Shown piece after piece: positions 9,849-20,644 of a stretch of DNA of 64,000 bases. The DNA comes from Haplomitrium mnioides (taxonomy: Eukaryota > Marchantiophyta > Haplomitriopsida > Calobryales): assembly GCA_049999725.1 (NCBI GenBank), contig JBNGIS010008684.1:1-64000 (forward strand). The letters run 5' to 3'. Every line of letters begins with the position of its first letter. Positions within the stretch are counted from its first letter, which is position 1. Position numbers and translations under genes: made by a program. The notes under the pieces were generated by a model. It was not told the DNA's origin. It worked only from the letters and a program-made list of their open reading frames with translations, and did not search any database.

Positions 9849-11382
9849 ATGCATGATTTCTGTTTCACTATCCCGTATGGGCTGTTGGTTGTTGTCGGAG
9901 GATTGTTTGGATACCTCCGCAAGGGGAGCACGAATTCGCTGCTAGGAGGAGTTGGCAGTGGGGCTGTACTACTTCTAGCCGGATATCAGAGTTTGCAAGC
10001 ATTTAAGGCAGGCAGGAATTCGTTGTTGGCACTTTTCCTTGAGACAGGTATTTGCCACGAATGCTGATCTATTGACAAAGTTACTGTCTGCATTTCTTAC
10101 GTGTTCTATTCTCGATTCTTGTTGTATAAAAACGATCATACCTATGTGACTTTGACATAGTCTTAATAATGCTTCATGTTGGATCGTTCGTAAACATGTT
10201 TTAGAACATCACTTAGCTTACCCCGACTTGATAAATCGTTTCTTTTCTATGTTGTATTTTCCATCTCAAAAGTCCTTACGTACGTGTTGCATCTGGTGAC
10301 TCTTATGGACATAGACAAGTATTTAATTAAGTGCAACGAGCTCTAATTGATAACCTATATGCTAATCGATGAGGATTAGGAAGCGATGCGAGCAGAACTT
10401 TATTTTATTTTATTGTGAATTCTATCAGTCCAATCCCCTGAATAACTGTAATTTGTCCGTGACCACAGGTGTTCCCGTCCCTCCAGTCTCAATTTGTGCT
10501 TCGTATGCTAGTCTGCAAAATACTTGCATTCTCTCCGGTCACTCATGCAGCACAAGCTGCCCAAGACCAGTATTTGTGCTGTTTTTCTGAAGTTTATGTA
10601 GAGCCTCTTTTGCCGACAGTTGTTAAAATGTTAGTGTCTAATAAGCTGTTACATGTGCAGTGGTATCTTTGGCTCTAACATGGGTGATGGGACTGCGGTT
10701 CTCTGCGACTTCCAAGTTCATGCCTGCAGGACTCGTGGCTTTGTTAAGGTTTTTGCTGCCCCTCCCCTTATTTTATCCTGGTTAGAAATACATTGTGCGA
10801 ATGAGCTACTCATCTGCCTCTGATAGTTTTAAAGTCGTAAACGAAATTCTAATCATGAGTTTGACATGAAAAAAGCATGGTACATCTTGTCCTGGTTGGG
10901 ATTTCTGTGTCATTCAAAGGTGTTAATCAATAAGATCTCACTGTTGGTTTTGAAACAACTACAAACAAGGTAAAGTATTGCGTACATGTTCATCACCTTT
11001 CCATTTATTAGTATATGAGAATGGTGACCCTTAAGTCCTTGGAGATCTCAACCACTGCTCTCTGATTGCAATTTTGTCCCACACCAATATTGTAGCTCAG
11101 AAATCCTATCACACTGTAATACCCACAGATTAGAAGTTATGACAATTGCAATTGTTTACAAAAGTAATCTCAGGTATTGTTATTGAAGTTCCGATTATAT
11201 TGTTTGATATCAGCTCTAGATTTCAGTATCCAGCAACTTTGGTGGTCAATTGCAATACCTGGGCTGATAGTCTTTGTCAATGCAGTGGAGTAATGACCAT
11301 CTTCTATTTCTACAAGATATCAAAGGGTGGAAATCATGTGGAGAGGGGGCAAATGAGGCCAAACGTGATGCACAAGAAGTAA
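9849..11382 (+). CDS. FAX: FAX-family / TMEM14-like membrane protein (three exons)
   Basis: Three exons, 9849-10047, 10661-10748 and 11286-11382, join with consistent phase (breaks after codon bases 1 and 2) and GT/AG borders into a 127-residue protein. The start MHDFCFTIPYG, the GYLRKGS loop, the MPAGLVA motif (residues 87-93) and YKISKGGNH (105-113) are hallmarks of plant Tmemb_14 proteins of the FATTY ACID EXPORT 5/6/7 group. Four short hydrophobic segments (about 10-24, 35-53, 57-77, 88-104) fit the family's four-helix bundle. FAX1 exports fatty acids from plastids; the short members with no transit peptide, like this one, are placed in the secretory pathway membranes, so fatty acid or lipid movement there is the likely role. 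Length matches the family (about 115-125) with a charged tail slightly extended. No stop or frameshift is seen. It is the only intact gene in the window. Confidence 0.92.
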
Positions 11383-11882
11383 CAGCTTGTTGACATTGAG
11401 GAGCAACAGTCAGAACTGCACTCTGCTTAGAGTTAGAGCATCATGTCTGGATTTGCTGAGGTTGGTATGAATGAATAAGTTTTACTTAAATGCTCTGTAC
11501 TGGATTAGTGTGCATTTAACACTCAGCGTCAATCAGTAGAGATAATTTTCAAGCAAAGTTGACTATCATAATTGTGGTATGCTGGCTATATATGTTTTGC
11601 CATTGGCTGGAAGTTGATGCTTTCCCAAGTGCTTATTAAACTGATACTGTAATAAGTATGCATCTTTGACATAACTTAAGTATGTGTCTGTGGCATAGCT
11701 TTTGCTGTGGGCATTCACTGATATCAGAACGCAAGCGTGGATGGCAGTTGAAGTGCTGGTATATTGTGGGAATAATTAACCACTCTACTGCCCAACAAAA
11801 AGTTATTTTAGAAGGACAAGCCTGACCTAGAAGAGTTGCAGGGCAAGGCTATTCTAAAGAGAAATTGGCTAAGAGCAAGCCA
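11383..11882. other. 3' flank of the FAX gene
   Basis: Non-coding sequence following the FAX stop codon, presumably 3' UTR and intergenic DNA. No clear AATAAA signal close to the stop and no other coding frame. Confidence 0.4.
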
Positions 11883-12020
11883 GGGCAGATAAGGGATTAT
11901 GCCCTTCATGATACGAGCACAATGGGGAAATATTGTCTCCCTATGTGAAGAGGGCGAATAAGGGATTATGCCCTTCATGACACGAGCACAATGGGGAGAT
12001 ATTGTCTCCCTATGTGAAGA
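11883..12020 (+). repeat. 69-bp tandem duplication
   Basis: Two adjacent 69-bp units, each containing ATAAGGGATTATGCCCTTCA and the block CAATGGGGARATATTGTCTC. The units differ at only a few bases. Confidence 0.9.
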
Positions 12021-12104
12021 GGTTCCACAGCCATGGTTATCACTCTAAGTATTGAGGACCATAGCTTGAGTGGGAGGATGATTCCTGAATAGGAACCAGA
12101 TGCA

Positions 12105-12273
12105 GTCCTTCCCAAGGTTCAATCCTTGGAAGGATTCTCTCTCTTGTAAATAATCACATACTAACATATTGTTAATCATGGTTGGCATAACTAGCTTGAT
12201 AGTTAGTTAAGGATAATTTAGTATACTGCTACGTGTTAGTCACACAAGAAATTTTAGACAAACTTGTATTCTA

Positions 12274-12315
<42 letters not shown>

Positions 12316-12545
12316 GAGGCATGCAGATCGTGCAGCGATTTGATGCTTAACATATGGCAGGGAAGAGATGTGCACTCATTAGCGCTTTGTAATTATCGAG
12401 GAGATTTCTCCTTAATGTGTATATATACTTCGGGGCTCACATTGAGTGCAAGCAACATGCAAACATGCATGCATGTGTAAGTATTTCATTCCTTGTTGAA
12501 AGTCTTTCTTGCACCTCATCGCTCAGGAGAAAGGAAACATTAGCT
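12105..12545 (+). mobile_element. Probable degraded Copia LTR
   Basis: CCTTGGAAGGATTCTCTC followed by CACATACTAACATATTGTTA resembles the first 60 bases of the Copia-2 and Copia-5 LTRs (18168-18230, 50464-50530). A TATATATAC box lies near 12420. A GA tract at 12278-12310 interrupts it. The end is not defined, and it abuts the LINE ORF1 remnant. Confidence 0.45.
12278..12310 (+). repeat. GA microsatellite
   Basis: About 16 uninterrupted GA units inside the LTR-like block, with no gene start nearby. Confidence 0.9.
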
Positions 12546-13690
12546 GGACACATCCAAAGGAGTGAGTCCAACTTTGGAACTATTGTGTCTCGAGGGCACC
12601 TACTCCTAGGAGGTAGAATACGATGGCATACCTCTCAGATGCTTCATCTGCAGGAGCATGGGTCACCTGGTAAGGGAATGCCTTTGGTTTTGCCCAAAAA
12701 AAGAGGGGGGAGGCCCTCATGCAAGCCAATAAGATACCTTCACCGAGTCTTCGCACTTCTCCATTGATGACACAAAAGGTGGAGGATCAAGGAAGGCACT
12801 TGTCAGCACACAAGTTGGAAGGCAGAAATCAGGGTGAAGCAAGTTCACCCACAGAGACTTGTTGTGAGGATCTAGGGCAAGAAGAACGTGGAACCATAAC
12901 TTGTCCAGGGAGGAAGGACTCAATCAACCCTACACCAGCACATGGAGAGAGACGGGGGCAGTAGTGCAGAGGGTGTCATCAGTGGGTTTACAAGTTGAGT
13001 GTACGGACGTTCAAGTGACCAACTCAAATGCTCCTCTGGTTGTAAATGAGAGGGTCCAAGCTGAAGCAACCGAAGCCACGACAAAACCCCAAAGGTTAAC
13101 AACAGAGGAGGTTGTTCTTGATCAGGGCGAGAACAAGTGGGAAAAGGTCACAAAGAGGTATACTCGGCGTGACAAAATGAAATCAGTGGTGGTAGATCAG
13201 GCTACTGGCAACAAGCCACAAGGCTCAACAATATCAGAGAAAGCTGCTAATCTGACCACATTGTGCCGGACAAGATCCTCAAAACCCTCGTCTTCAAAAC
13301 ACGACATCTTGGCAAGGGAAATTTTGGAGGAAGGTCCCATTCTCTTGGAAATGTCTTCATATGATGATTCACTGCATCATAGTGTAATTCCCTCTAGGCT
13401 ATCCATGGAACCAGAGATTTGATGATGTAGCACGCTATTAGTTAGAGGGATTAGTGAGTTTGAAGTGTCCCTTGGTTGTCGATGTTGATAGTATTTTGGA
13501 TTGACGGTCTAGGGTTAGTGACAGATTTTATTGGCACGTAGCTGTCGCTGGACACCTTTGTGTCTCGACTTAACTACTTTTGAGGGAGTGGTTTACTTTA
13601 CTCCAAACTTTGAAGTTTTGCCGCCTCAGCGGGGTTGTATTTGATGTGTGGAAATAAAGTTTTAAGAAAGAAAATATTAGTTTCTTGCCA
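12546..13690 (+). pseudogene. ORF1-only remnant of a plant L1-type LINE
   Basis: The frame around 12600-12690 reads EYDGIPLRCFICRSMGHLVR and completes a CX2CX4HX4C zinc knuckle (12640-12681), matching YDGISLRCLGCRSLDHFIRD of LINE-2 ORF1 (63100-63166). A TAG interrupts the frame just before it. Past a frameshift, the C-terminal region continues as an uninterrupted frame, 12901-13422, rich in Q, T, K and E, as in the low-complexity tails of DUF4283-type ORF1 proteins. The ORF is followed directly by a 3' UTR with GGAAATAAAGTTTTAAGAAAG. No endonuclease or reverse transcriptase lies between ORF1 and this end, so the copy is either an internal deletion derivative or a non-autonomous ORF1-only element. 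Confidence 0.7.
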
Positions 13691-13699
13691 CGACCAGTT

Positions 13700-14749
13700 T
13701 GTTGGAAATATCAAAAACGAATTGATAATAACACAGCAGCGAAAATCCACAATAGATGAGAATCGTTAGAAGAGGAATGTGATATCCTCGAAATGAGGAT
13801 ATCCTGCAAATCACGTTTTTACTCTTGACAGCGAATTCATGTTTTAGTCACTTCATGAGTTGAGCTCTTCAGCAAGAAAAACACCAGACAACTTCAAATA
13901 GGCTTTCCCTTGCAGAAACGTTTTGTTCCCTTGGTCGTTTTTCTGCTATCGATGCAAAAAAACGACCTTTCCCTACAGTCAGGATTTTCTTTGGAATGCC
14001 TAAAACGCCAAATGCAGCTCCTCTGATGTCCACGAAATAGACATGCAGTTGCAGAATGGTGACCTCTTTCTGGACACCAAAAACGTGGGATGGTCCATAA
14101 ATCGTGACCTCTTTTTGTGCACAAAAAACGTAGCACAGTTGCGAGTCTCCCTGCTGTGGCAGAAAAACGACCTTCCCTTTAGTTGCGATTCTGCTTACCA
14201 TGTAGAAAAACGACCCTGCAGACGATTCTCCTTAGGATGCATAAACAAGGTAAGATACAAGGTAAGACACAAGGTGAGACACAAGTAATGTGTTTGCAAA
14301 TGAGGATGCGATGAGCTCTTCTTCCTTTGATTTATATACACATTACAATACCAGCCAAAGGCTGGATTTCTATGGGCACCCAGCTTGAAAAACTGTGGGC
14401 GTTTGAATTAGTGCAGGTAAAGCAGACTTTTCTACAAGTATGGACAAGAGCTGCACATTCAATTTTTCACCTACACTCCTATGTTTGTTCTTCCTTTGAG
14501 CACATGCACGATGCATATGCTTCATCTATCTTATGCAAGGGACAAGAAATATTAATGTCTCTAAAGAGCCTCCTAGTCTTGACACGTGTCACCACCAGGT
14601 GCCTCCACATGGTATTATCCCCAAATCCTTCTCTAAACTAGCTAGGAGCTAACATGAGAGGAAATCAAGTGCCTATACAAATAACATGCTCAACATCATC
14701 ACTTAAGCATAATGTACAGCAGCAAACTGTGAGCTGCCGATTTCCAACA
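13700..14749 (-). repeat. 3' LTR of Copia-1
   Basis: On the minus strand it starts TGTTGGAAATCGGC at 14749, just after a GAGTGGGAG polypurine tract, and ends CCAACA at 13700. The left 140 bases match 18029-18167. It contains a TTTATATACAC TATA-like box near 14330, a conserved U3 block near 14581-14612 shared with the Copia-3 LTR, and a string of GAAAAACGACC / TCGCGA-like short motifs at 13880-14230. Length is 1050 bp. Confidence 0.85.
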
Positions 14750-14754
14750 CTCCC

Positions 14755-17148
14755 ACTCAGCGAACAATTTGCACACCAAGCATCTATCAACAAGCCTACA
14801 TGCTTGTCACTTGTCATGGCCTTGGTCTTTTAGTGATAGGTTGGATTCTACCCCAATGATATGTAACCCTGATTGTCTTCACAAATGGTGGTGGGTTTAT
14901 CCAGTCTGAAAACCCAAGCATCCTCCCATTAGTAAAGTGCACCATGATATGGACTTTCCATCATCCTTACTTCTTGCATAATCAGAGTCACTATATTCGA
15001 TCAATGAATCAGTGTGGATTCGAAACATGCACCATACTCCAGCACATGATCCTTGGAGCCTTGAAGGTACTTGAAAATTCCTTTCATTGCAAGTCAGTGA
15101 GTCATCCCTGGGTTGGACACAAACCTTGAGGCGATTCCCACTGCATAGCTGAATTTAGACTACCTACTGCACTTCAACCTCCTTTTTGTTCCAGATCCCA
15201 TCCTTGATTGACCTCGTACCAGCTAATGGAGTGTATACAGACTGCTTTGCAATCTCCCATTCCATTCCTTTCAAGAATTTTCCTAATATAGACCTTTTGA
15301 TTTAGTGTAATCTTCTTTGGAAGTCCATCGCTCTGAACATGTATCCCAAGAAGATAGTGAATCTCCTGTAGGTCTGTTATTTCAAATGTCCCCTACAGGT
15401 CCTTGACCTGACTCAACTGCTCCAGATCATTGTTGATCATCACTATGTCATCTACATAGCTGACAAAACTCACAATGTTCCTTCCTCCCTCCAGGTGTAA
15501 AACACTGTGATCGGCATAACTCCTAAAGTTCTTCTCCATCAGATGTGTGTCAATCCGTTGGTACCATGCTCTAGATACTTGTTTGAGGCTATATATAATG
15601 CCTTGTTTTATCTGCACACCAAGCATTCCTTTCTCTCACAACAAATTCTTCTGGCTGCTGCATATAGATCTCTCACTCAAGATCTCCATTCAAGAATCCC
15701 ATCTTGACATCCGCTTGAAGTGCTTTCCAGTCCATTATTGCAGCAATGGCCAATATGCACATGATTGAAGAAAACTTTGCAACCGGTGCAAAGGTTTCTG
15801 TGTAAACCACCCGAACTATCTTTGTAAATCCTTTGGCAACCAGCCTTGCCTTGTAATTTTCCACAAACCCATTAACTTCGTACTTGACCTTGAGTACCCA
15901 CTTACACACGTTGGCTTTACTCCCTTTGGGCAACTTGGTTTGGAGTTCAGGTCTCGTTTTATAGAGTAAATCAACTCCTTGGAAAACCACCTCCTATGTC
16001 TGGGTATCCTCCTTGAACAGCGTTTCCTTTAGTGTTAGTGGATCATCTCCATGGTGACATTGATTCCCAATATTTTTGGCACTGCCAGATCCATTGTCAC
16101 TGGCTGTTTGCTCAGCCTCCAAGAATGCTTGGCACAATGTTCTCTACTTCCACAAATGTCCTCTCATTTACCACCGGTACTCCCACTACTGGAATGATTC
16201 CTAGCATTGTCTCCAATTTCATATTTTGTCTCCGATGTAAGGTGCCTGGCACGTCACTTGTGTACTTCACCATTATCTTCTTTCTTTTGGAGATCCTAAC
16301 CTGCTCCTTTGCCAATTGCAAGTGACCTACTTGTCAAATCCTCTGACAGTCATCAAACACTACTTCCTGACCCCTGACTATCTGCTTTGTCTCACAATAG
16401 AACAGCATGTACCCCTTGTAGTTCTTCCCGGTATCTCAGAAACACACACTTGACAGTTTTTGAATGCAACTTCCCTCACAATTCTTGAGGTACTAATGCA
16501 TATAGCCAAAAATTCTGAGATGTGAAACACCAAGCTACTTACCTAACCACGCTTCCTCTGGTGCCATACTGCCCGTAGCCTTGGTGCACCGATTCTTGAG
16601 CGAGACTGCTGTGTTCACAGCCTTAGCCCATAAAATCTTCTGGATGTACCTTGCACAGAAAATGCTTCCTTGGATTCTCCATGATCGTCCTATACATCCT
16701 TCCTGCCACACCGTTCTGTGATGGAGAATCCCTTGTTGTGAGTTGTGCTTGATCCCATGCTTTCTTAGATTGATTCATACTCTCTTAAAAAGCTTTCAAC
16801 CCCTTGGACATATACTCCCTTCTCCATCTGTATGGAGTATCTTCACCATAATTTTCTTGGCCTTTTCTTAGTCCTTAAAACTATGAAACATAGAAAAACA
16901 ATCACTTCTGGACTTCACATGTACAAATAATTTTATATTGAAAATCAATGAAGAAATAACAGCTTCCTTCCCTTGATACATTAACTACTAGTCCAAACTC
17001 CCATTGTCTGGACAATCCAGTCTAGATACCATGCCTTTCTACCTAAAGTGTTCAAACCTTGAGCTCCAAATATCCAAGACTATCATGTCATAAGTGGCAC
17101 ACCCTATGGATCCTAGACAGTCCAGTCTAGAACCCATGCCTTTCTACC
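14755..17148 (-). pseudogene. Copia-1 pol remnant (integrase, RT, RNase H)
   Basis: Minus-strand fragments in several frames read, in order: integrase C-terminal text with AVNTAVSLKN-like and VSHLRIFGY-like peptides (about 16700-16480); RT with KWVLKVKYEVNGF, ARLVAKGFTK, TETFAPVAKFSS and DVKMGFLNGDLE (15990-15673); RT palm with YVDDIVMINND (YVDD codons at 15447-15458); then RNase H pieces with SDSDYARSKDDGKS (about 15000-14960) and a VR stop just before the polypurine tract. The protease and N-terminal integrase are nearly unreadable. Many stops and frameshifts show that it is long dead. Confidence 0.8.
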
Positions 17149-18009
17149 TCAGACATATTCTATGACATGATCTGACTCGTTGATAGCAATATTGACCTGT
17201 TCCTTTGCCTGCTTGTCTTTGTCACCCTTTTCAAGTCTCTTCCCTTGATCCTTGCTTTTCTTGGGACAGTTTCTTGCATAGTGGCCAGGCTTGTCACAAT
17301 AAAAACAATTTCCACTTGATGAGTTACCCCCCTTCTGGGACTTCCCACCTTGGAACTTCTTGGCCTCCTTGCCTCTTGTGAACAAGGCAGAACTCTGTTC
17401 AGGTCCATCTAGATGCTCTTTCCTCCTGGTTTCTTCAACCAAGAGTTTGGTACTTGCTTCATCCAAAGTCAGGGTGCTCAAGTTGCTCTCCAATGAGTGC
17501 AACAACACATTATAAGACTCAGGTAAACTTGCCAGCAAGATTTGTACAAACATCTCCTCCTTGAGACCTGGATTGATTGACAACAACTACTCCACCAGAT
17601 TCTTGACCTTTGAAGTGTGATCACCCATGCTGTCACCTTCTACAAATCTTAAGTTCAAGAGATTCCTCCACAAGTATGTGGCAGCAAAAGCCCCTCCTTG
17701 CTCATAAGCCTTCTTAAGGCTATTCCACACCTCACATGAAGTAGTGAGGGTCCTCACTTGGGTAAATTGCTTCTTACCCAAGATCAAGCAGGTTAGGATT
17801 TGAGCATGCCTATTTGCTTGGATCCGCATTGCAATTTCCTCCTTAGTGGCATTCCTCCCACTAGGTTTAGGAAATTCACCATTCACATACCTCTATAATA
17901 CTTTCAGCTCAAGGATTAGTTGCATCTTGGCTTTGTAGTCTAGAAAATCTGCACCTTCAAAATTTTCAATGGAATACATGATGGAGGTACCAATACTTGC
18001 ATCTCTCAT
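17149..18009 (-). pseudogene. Copia-1 gag
   Basis: The minus frame from the ATG at 18009 reads MYSIENFEGADFLDYKAKMQ, then TAG, then RYVNGEFPKPSGRNATKEEI..., a second TAG after KNLVE at about 17586, and on through a capsid-like domain (LLASLPESYNVLLHSLESN) to the zinc knuckle CFYCDKPGHYARNC (17307-17266) and a Lys-rich tail. This is the UBN2/Retrotran_gag type of plant Copia nucleocapsid. The second stop sits at exactly the same codon as in Copia-3. Confidence 0.85.
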
Positions 18010-18014
18010 TGAGA

Positions 18015-18028
18015 GTGGGCCCATAACC
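18015..18028 (-). other. Copia-1 primer-binding site (half-tRNA iMet type)
   Basis: Minus strand GGTTATGGGCCCAC directly follows the LTR end. It is the exact complement of the anticodon stem and loop of plant initiator tRNA-Met, not of its 3' end, so priming by a cut half-tRNA, as in Drosophila copia, is expected. Confidence 0.85.
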
Positions 18029-18167
18029 TGTTGGAAATATCAAAAATGAATTGATAATAACACAATAGTGAAAATCCACAATAGATGAGAATCGTGAGAA
18101 GAGGAATGTGATATCTTTGAAATGAGGATATCTGGCAAATCAAGTTTTCACTCCTGATGGCGAATTC
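18029..18167 (-). repeat. Terminal part of Copia-1 5' LTR
   Basis: Matches 13700-13840 (TGTTGGAAATATCAAAAA onward on the plus strand) with scattered substitutions. The match ends at CGAATTC, where the Copia-2 LTR starts. Confidence 0.85.
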
Positions 18168-18773
18168 TCTTGGAATTGTATCTTTGCTACTGTATATACA
18201 TGATAACTAACATATTGTTAGTTATAACTAGGATATCTAATTATTCTAGTTAGTTTAGTTATATTCTTAAGAGCTGTCACATGTTAACAACATAAGCCCT
18301 TCCATTATATGACAAATTTGTTACTTAGAAGACTTTGAGGAGAATCGTGTTGTACAACTATATGGGTCAGTGATGATCATTTTTCTGACATTGCGTTTGG
18401 AGCATCAGCAGCACATTCGATGGATGAGTATAGTTCGTGAGGAAGATGCTAGTTTGCAAGGAGGTTGCGTCGTATTGTCGCGAGTTCGCACGGAGGTTGC
18501 GTCAGAGTGATGGTGAGTATCAGAACATCGAAAACAGGAGTCGACTTCCCGTTTTCGACTTCCCTTCTGCCTATCACGTTTTTGCGATTTCGAGGAAGCA
18601 ACACTTGTTTCACGACGGGGAGCGTCTGGGAAAATCGTGTTCACCCAAAATCGCGATTTTGAGACGCCTGCGATTGATTTCTGGAGGCTAACAAATCTGA
18701 GCTCTAATAGCTCGCGATTTTGTCTCCTAGTGTGTAGCGACTCTGATAAATTGGTCGCTGTCTCCTTTGATTA
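18168..18773 (+). repeat. 5' LTR of Copia-2
   Basis: Starts TCTTGGAATTGTATC, a slightly decayed TGTTGGAAWTGTATC as in Copia-5, and ends TTTGATTA right before the primer site. The R/U5-like part (18430-18720) has repeated TCGCG and GAGGTTGCGTC motifs and is shared with the solo LTR at 5566-6518. Length is 606 bp. Confidence 0.7.
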
Positions 18774-18787
18774 GGTTATGAGCCCAT
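18774..18787 (+). other. Copia-2 primer-binding site (half-tRNA iMet type)
   Basis: GGTTATGAGCCCAT follows the LTR end and differs at only two bases from the complement of the plant initiator tRNA-Met anticodon arm. Confidence 0.75.
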
Positions 18788-18799
18788 AGTGAGTTGATA

Positions 18800-20185
18800 T
18801 TGCAGTGGGAGCAAGATCAAGAAATTTGAAAGCTCCGTCAAGAAATTTGGAAGGGATGAAATTCCCTTTTGGAAATTGCACATGAAGGAGGTCTTAATGA
18901 GTCAAGACCTTTGGGAAATAACTGGGAATCCTCAAACGAAATACAACCTCATCTCTGAGATGTCTGAAGATGATATTAAGAGAGAAAAAAGTCGTTTGGT
19001 GAAAGCTAAGTAGTATGCTTTAGCATTAATCATGATGAACCTTGATAATCATCTTATGTTGTTTGTGGGAGACTGCAGCAATGCACATGATGCCTGGATA
19101 AAATTGTCAAATACTTATGAACACAAAGTAATCTCCCATAGAGTTTTCCTGAAGATGAAATTCTTCAAGTTAAGGATGAGGAAGGGTGTGACCATCACTG
19201 AGCATGCGATGATGATCAAATCTATGGCTGGGGAGTTGCTAGCAATAGGCTGTGGAGTTAAAGAAGACGACATTGTATGTGTCCTGCTCAACAGCCTCCC
19301 TGAAGAATATGATCGTCTGGTCATGTCCATGATGGGATCAAGGATTGGATTTGACCTGGAAACTGTAACAAGTCGCTTACTCAGTGAAGAGCAAAGGCGA
19401 TAGACTACAAGAAGATGATGAGAATACTTTAATTGCTAAAGGAGACAAGAAAAAAAGATACATGTGAATATACTTCCCTATTATTATTGCAAGAAGGTTG
19501 GACACTTGTCCAAATCCTGCAAGTGAGAACTGGCTGACAACAAGTTTGGAGTAGGTGAGAGAAATCTCAAGAAGCCTCCAGTCCAGCAATTGTAGAACAT
19601 GAATCATCTGAAGACATGGATGACCAGGATGCTCTGACAGTTGGTGCATGCAGCCACGTCATCAAGAAAGGTTTGATCAATGGATGTCAACAAAATTGAT
19701 CCGAGAGTTAACAATTGGGCAACAGTTGTGGAGTACTTGCAATTGCAATAGAATCATGCATCTTTGTATTAAAGAAAATGGAGGCAAGAACGCCACCCAC
19801 AGCCTGGAAGGAGTTCTTTATGGGTGTGAGATCACAAAGGAACTAGTGTCAGTAAGCACACATTCCAGGACTTGCTTGGTGGTCATCACTGACCCATATA
19901 GTTGTACAACCATGGATAAGCTTAGCAAGGTGATATATTTGGTGTTGGTATCAGAGGAGAGAAACTGTGTAGATTGGATTGTATCCCAGAGGTTGAGAGA
20001 AGCCTGAGTATGGCTAACCAGAGAGAAGGAAATAAATCTTTGGCACCACAGGCTTGGACACTTGGGAAAGCAAAGGAATCAAGTTGCTTACCAGCATGGT
20101 GAGCAACGTTTGGATAAATCTACCTCACTCAAGTTCTATGAAGGGAAAGTCACAAAATCTGCAGACAAGAAGGGCACCATTGGAT
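18800..20185 (+). pseudogene. Copia-2 gag and protease part
   Basis: Frames read KFGRDEIPFWKLHMKEVL and SQDLWEITGNPQ, a TAG, then ALIMMNLDNHLMLFVGDC and a capsid-like stretch to LLSEEQRR (19032-19403). A degraded zinc knuckle follows (about 19480-19530: YYCKKVGHLSKSCK in broken frames), then faint protease text, and at 20040-20100 the GAG-preintegrase pattern LWHHRLGHLGK. Stops and frameshifts occur throughout. The text stops at 20185, the left edge of Copia-3. Confidence 0.8.
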
Positions 20186-20554
20186 TGTTGGAAATTGGCA
20201 GCTCACATTTTGGTGAGCATGTTCATTTGTACATAAATTCACTTTCTTCACTAGTTTAGCTTCTAACTAGTTTAGAGGGGAATTTAGGGATAGTGCCATG
20301 TGGAGGCACTTGGTGGTGACATGTGTCAGCACCAGAAGGTTTCTTATGAGCATTTATAATTCTTGTCCCTTTCATAAGATAAAGCAAGCACATGCATCAT
20401 GCATGTACTCACTGGTAGCGTAGGTGAATATTGATTGTGCAGATCTTGTCCATAATTGTGGAAATAGTCTCCTTCACTTGCACTAATTCAAGCGCCCATA
20501 GATTTTGAACAAGGCGGTCATAGAAACCCAACACATTGATGGTATTGTAAAGAG

Positions 20555-20562
20555 TATATAAA
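20555..20562 (+). promoter_or_regulatory. TATA box in Copia-3 5' LTR
   Basis: TATATAAA preceded by AAAGAG, about 370 bases into the LTR. The same string is at about 59892 in the 3' LTR, and equivalents occur in the Copia-5 (50766) and LTR-X (63794) LTRs, which suggests it marks the transcription start side of each U3. Confidence 0.7.
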
Positions 20563-20644
20563 TCGACTTGAGTGATGTTTATTGCATCCTCATTGCAACT
20601 ACATTTCACTTGTAACTCGTTTTGTGCATTTGATCAAGGGAGAA

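Larger units (their letters stand above)
13700..18167 (-). mobile_element. Copia-1, outermost Copia element (minus strand)
   Basis: Minus-strand Ty1-Copia retrotransposon in the order 5' LTR end (18029-18167), primer site (18015-18028), gag (18009-17149), degraded pol (17148-14755) and 3' LTR (14749-13700). Its 5' LTR is cut at about 18168 by Copia-2, and the missing LTR part is not in the window, as expected if the insertion continues past 64000. It is closest to Copia-3: the gags share NFEGADFLD and the RTs share YVDDIVMINND. It follows the LINE ORF1 remnant with CAGTT at 13695-13699 as the left target sequence. Confidence 0.85.

Noticed and set aside
12901-13422. A 173-codon ORF as an independent gene
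   Set aside because: It continues the zinc-knuckle ORF1 remnant just upstream and ends at a LINE-like 3' UTR, so it was merged into that element.
18015-18028. A tRNA-Met gene at GTGGGCCCATAACC
   Set aside because: Only the anticodon-arm part is present, always directly next to an LTR end, so it is a primer-binding site and not a tRNA gene.
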